A stretch of DNA of 7,836 nt from Candidatus Parcubacteria bacterium (lineage in GTDB: Bacteria; Patescibacteriota; Minisyncoccia; Phycocordibacterales; SBAW01), in the NCBI GenBank assembly GCA_019661855.1, contig JAIFWM010000030.1, forward strand, positions 1 through 7,836, given 5' to 3'. A program made the position numbers and the translations under genes. Positions 6,770 to 7,836 of the stretch are shown piece by piece; within the stretch, counting starts at the first letter, position 1; each line of letters begins with the position of its first letter. Below the pieces are notes generated by a model. It had not been told where the DNA came from. It worked only from the letters and a program-made list of their open reading frames with translations, and did no database searches.

Positions 6770-6798
6770 ATTGTACGGCTAAAGTGATCTCTTTCCAA
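6770..6798 (-). promoter_or_regulatory. Probable proS-mreBCD-mrdA cluster promoter
   Basis: On the minus strand TTGGAA (6798 to 6793) and TACAAT (6775 to 6770) are separated by 17 bases. The -10 ends only 9 bases before the proS ATG, so the leader would be about 0-3 bases and the GAGG site at 6766-6769 would fall upstream of the transcript start. A weaker AT-rich alternative further upstream (TATATT at 6817 to 6812) would give a leader that includes GAGG. The -35 lies 6 bases from the -35 of the divergent small-gene promoter. Confidence 0.55.
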
Positions 6799-6804
6799 CC
6801 AAGA

Positions 6805-6833
6805 TTGACAAAATATATAAAAGGGTGTGTAAT
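6805..6833 (+). promoter_or_regulatory. Strong promoter for the small gene at 6872-7132
   Basis: A perfect TTGACA (6805-6810), a 17-base spacer and TGTAAT (6828-6833, 5 of 6 consensus bases) form the best housekeeping-sigma promoter in the window. The -35 lies in ACCAAGATTGACAAA (6798-6812), shared with the region upstream of the small gene at 990. The predicted leader is about 32 bases and includes the Shine-Dalgarno site. Confidence 0.75.
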
Positions 6834-6860
6834 CAACATCTAAATAGTCCTTTCCACAGC

Positions 6861-6865
6861 GGGAG
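6861..6865 (+). promoter_or_regulatory. Shine-Dalgarno site of the small gene at 6872
   Basis: GGGAG with 6 bases to the ATG at 6872. It fixes the start and supports the plus-strand frame over the opposing minus-strand frames. Confidence 0.6.
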
Positions 6866-6871
6866 TGCTCG

Positions 6872-7132
6872 ATGTCATACTCACTTTTGGTAACACTCTT
6901 CGGCGGCACAAAAATAGTCGCGAGTCGCAAAGAGGAGCAGCTCAAACCAAAATTACGATGTGACGCGGTCAAAGAAGTTTCCTCTACAATCTCCGACACA
7001 ATTCGGCGGATTCCAATCAAATTCGAAAAAGCCGACGTCTTGGTTGTCAATGATGAAAGACTTCCAATCTGGTCTTGGTTGATTGATGCGAATGGCAGCG
7101 TCATTAACGAACAATGTGAATACGCTCCCTGA
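6872..7132 (+). CDS. Small protein of unrecognised family (86 aa), divergent from proS
   Basis: The family is not recognised and no function is assigned. The protein begins MSYSLLVTLFGGTKIVASRK, has a central charged, probably helical part (about 20-52) and ends with a strand-like hydrophobic segment VLVVNDERLPIWSWLIDANG (56-75) followed by SVINEQCEYAP. It has two cysteines (C30, C82) and no clear signal peptide or membrane helix. Evidence for a real gene: a near-consensus promoter at 6805-6833, GGGAG six bases before the ATG, a TGA stop and an 11-bp hairpin 24 bases beyond. It is the only plus-strand gene between proS (divergent) and rseP (convergent), matching the arrangement of the small gene at 990. 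Its codons favour ATC and GTC and include CGG, CGA and AGA; whether this differs from the neighbours needs counting. Confidence 0.65.
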   Translation: MSYSLLVTLFGGTKIVASRKEEQLKPKLRCDAVKEVSSTISDTIRRIPIKFEKADVLVVNDERLPIWSWLIDANGSVINEQCEYAP

Positions 7133-7156
7133 ACCTCGCATCACTACGTGAGCTCC

Positions 7157-7190
7157 CCGCCCGGCACCCTGTGCCGGGCGGTTAAATTTT
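7157..7190 (+). terminator. Rho-independent terminator after the small gene
   Basis: An 11-bp perfect stem, CCGCCCGGCAC (7157-7167) and GTGCCGGGCGG (7171-7181), has a CCT loop and is followed by TTAAATTTT. The T-rich tail is on the plus strand only, so it mainly ends the small gene; the convergent rseP stop overlaps this tail. The CCGGC and CCTGTG elements recall the hairpin at 1223-1241. Confidence 0.85.
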
Positions 7191-7836
7191 ATCCAACCAA
7201 TTTGGCAATGTCGTGATAGGAAACCACGAGCATTAACGAAATAAGGAGCACAAAACCGGCAACGGTGAGCCCGGTTGCAAGACGTGGCGAAATAGGGCGA
7301 CGAATGATCCCCTCAACAATAATAAAGAGGAGTTTGCCGCCATCGAGCCCCGGGATAGGAATCACATTAAAGATCGCAAGAGCGATAGAGATAGATGCAG
7401 TAATAAGCACTATCGCTACAAAACCTTTTTGCACAAACGTGCCACCAAACGCAACAATGCCGATAGGTCCTGAGACCGAACTAAAGTCTGCGTGTCCGTT
7501 AACAATATTGCCAAAAAATCCAACCAACCCTTGCGCGGTTGCTATGGTCATCTCGTAGGTTAAATAGCCACCTTGTACCAACGCCAAGTGCGGAGGCAAC
7601 TGAAGCGTGCCGACATCACCGAGTTGTAGGCCAATAGCTTTGCGCCCCGGCACTATCCCTTCTTTGGCACGTGCGATAAATGATTTTTCTTCACCATCAC
7701 GCAAAACTGTTAAGACTAAACTTTCATCTTGGTGTTCGATAATAAAGTTGGTTGCCTCTTCTGCAGTAAAACCATCAGGCAGTTGTGTAACCCCTGTTTG
7801 CAGATGCTCTAGTTTGTCTTCAGCTTTTAGCCCCAC
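7189..7836 (-). CDS. rseP: RseP-like site-2 membrane metalloprotease (partial, N-terminus beyond window)
   Basis: An intramembrane zinc protease of the M50/site-2 family, which cleaves membrane-anchored substrates such as anti-sigma factors or signal-peptide remnants; its substrate here is unknown. The 215 C-terminal residues contain a PDZ domain (about 1-58, beginning GLKAEDKL), SGPIGI (122-127), and the conserved NVIPIPGLDGGKL (157-169), where D165 is the third zinc ligand, within one of three membrane segments (about 138-160, 160-177 and 188-207). The catalytic HExxH motif would be further upstream, outside the window. The GTG at 7836 is internal to the PDZ domain and is not the true start. 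It converges on the small gene at 6872-7132, and its stop lies just beyond that gene's terminator stem. Confidence 0.92.
   Translation of the reverse strand: MGLKAEDKLEHLQTGVTQLPDGFTAEEATNFIIEHQDESLVLTVLRDGEEKSFIARAKEGIVPGRKAIGLQLGDVGTLQLPPHLALVQGGYLTYEMTIATAQGLVGFFGNIVNGHADFSSVSGPIGIVAFGGTFVQKGFVAIVLITASISIALAIFNVIPIPGLDGGKLLFIIVEGIIRRPISPRLATGLTVAGFVLLISLMLVVSYHDIAKLVG

Noticed and set aside
6760..7104. Minus-strand open frame of 114 codons opposite the small gene at 6872
   Set aside because: It has no Shine-Dalgarno site, promoter or terminator of its own and no recognisable family, whereas the plus-strand frame has all the signals. It is best explained as an antisense shadow.
7834..7836. 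GTG at the window edge as the start of the protease gene
   Set aside because: It falls inside the PDZ domain, and the HExxH-containing first half of the family is missing, so the gene continues beyond the window.

Overview
The window most likely comes from a Patescibacteria/CPR bacterium, probably of the Parcubacteria group. Four features support this: a class I (archaeal-type) lysyl-tRNA synthetase, a minimal 418-residue prolyl-tRNA synthetase without the inserted editing domain, a very short MreD-like protein, and tightly packed, overlapping housekeeping genes. TGA serves as a stop codon (proS and both small plus-strand genes), so the code is standard rather than the Gracilibacteria type. 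The phylum is inferred from gene content; no rRNA gene is present.

Layout. The housekeeping genes all lie on the minus strand. From right to left they are: the C-terminal part of an RseP/site-2-protease-like membrane metalloprotease (7189-7836, cut by the window edge); the cluster proS-mreB-mreC-mreD-mrdA (6760 to 1755), in which neighbours overlap by 8-14 bases or lie 2 bases apart; greA (1710-1249) with its own probable promoter; and the N-terminal 291 codons of class I lysS (873-1, cut by the window edge). The cluster links prolyl-tRNA charging to the elongasome: MreB filament, MreC/MreD membrane scaffold and the PBP2 transpeptidase. No rodA is seen beside mrdA.

Two small genes of unrecognised family run the opposite way, on the plus strand: 990-1196 (68 aa) and 6872-7132 (86 aa). 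Each sits directly divergent from an aminoacyl-tRNA synthetase gene (lysS and proS) and convergent with the next housekeeping gene (greA and rseP). Each has a Shine-Dalgarno sequence, a TTGACA -35 element inside a shared motif ACCAA(G)ATTGACAAA, and a strong GC-rich hairpin terminator. The housekeeping genes mostly lack Shine-Dalgarno sequences, and several have -10 elements so close to the start codon that their mRNAs would be leaderless or nearly so. This contrast, and the repeated aaRS/small-gene arrangement, are the most interesting unexplained structures here. An 8-bp perfect inverted repeat covers the lysS -10 region and looks like an operator.

No mobile element, CRISPR array, tRNA or rRNA was seen, and no stretch longer than about 120 bases is without a gene.
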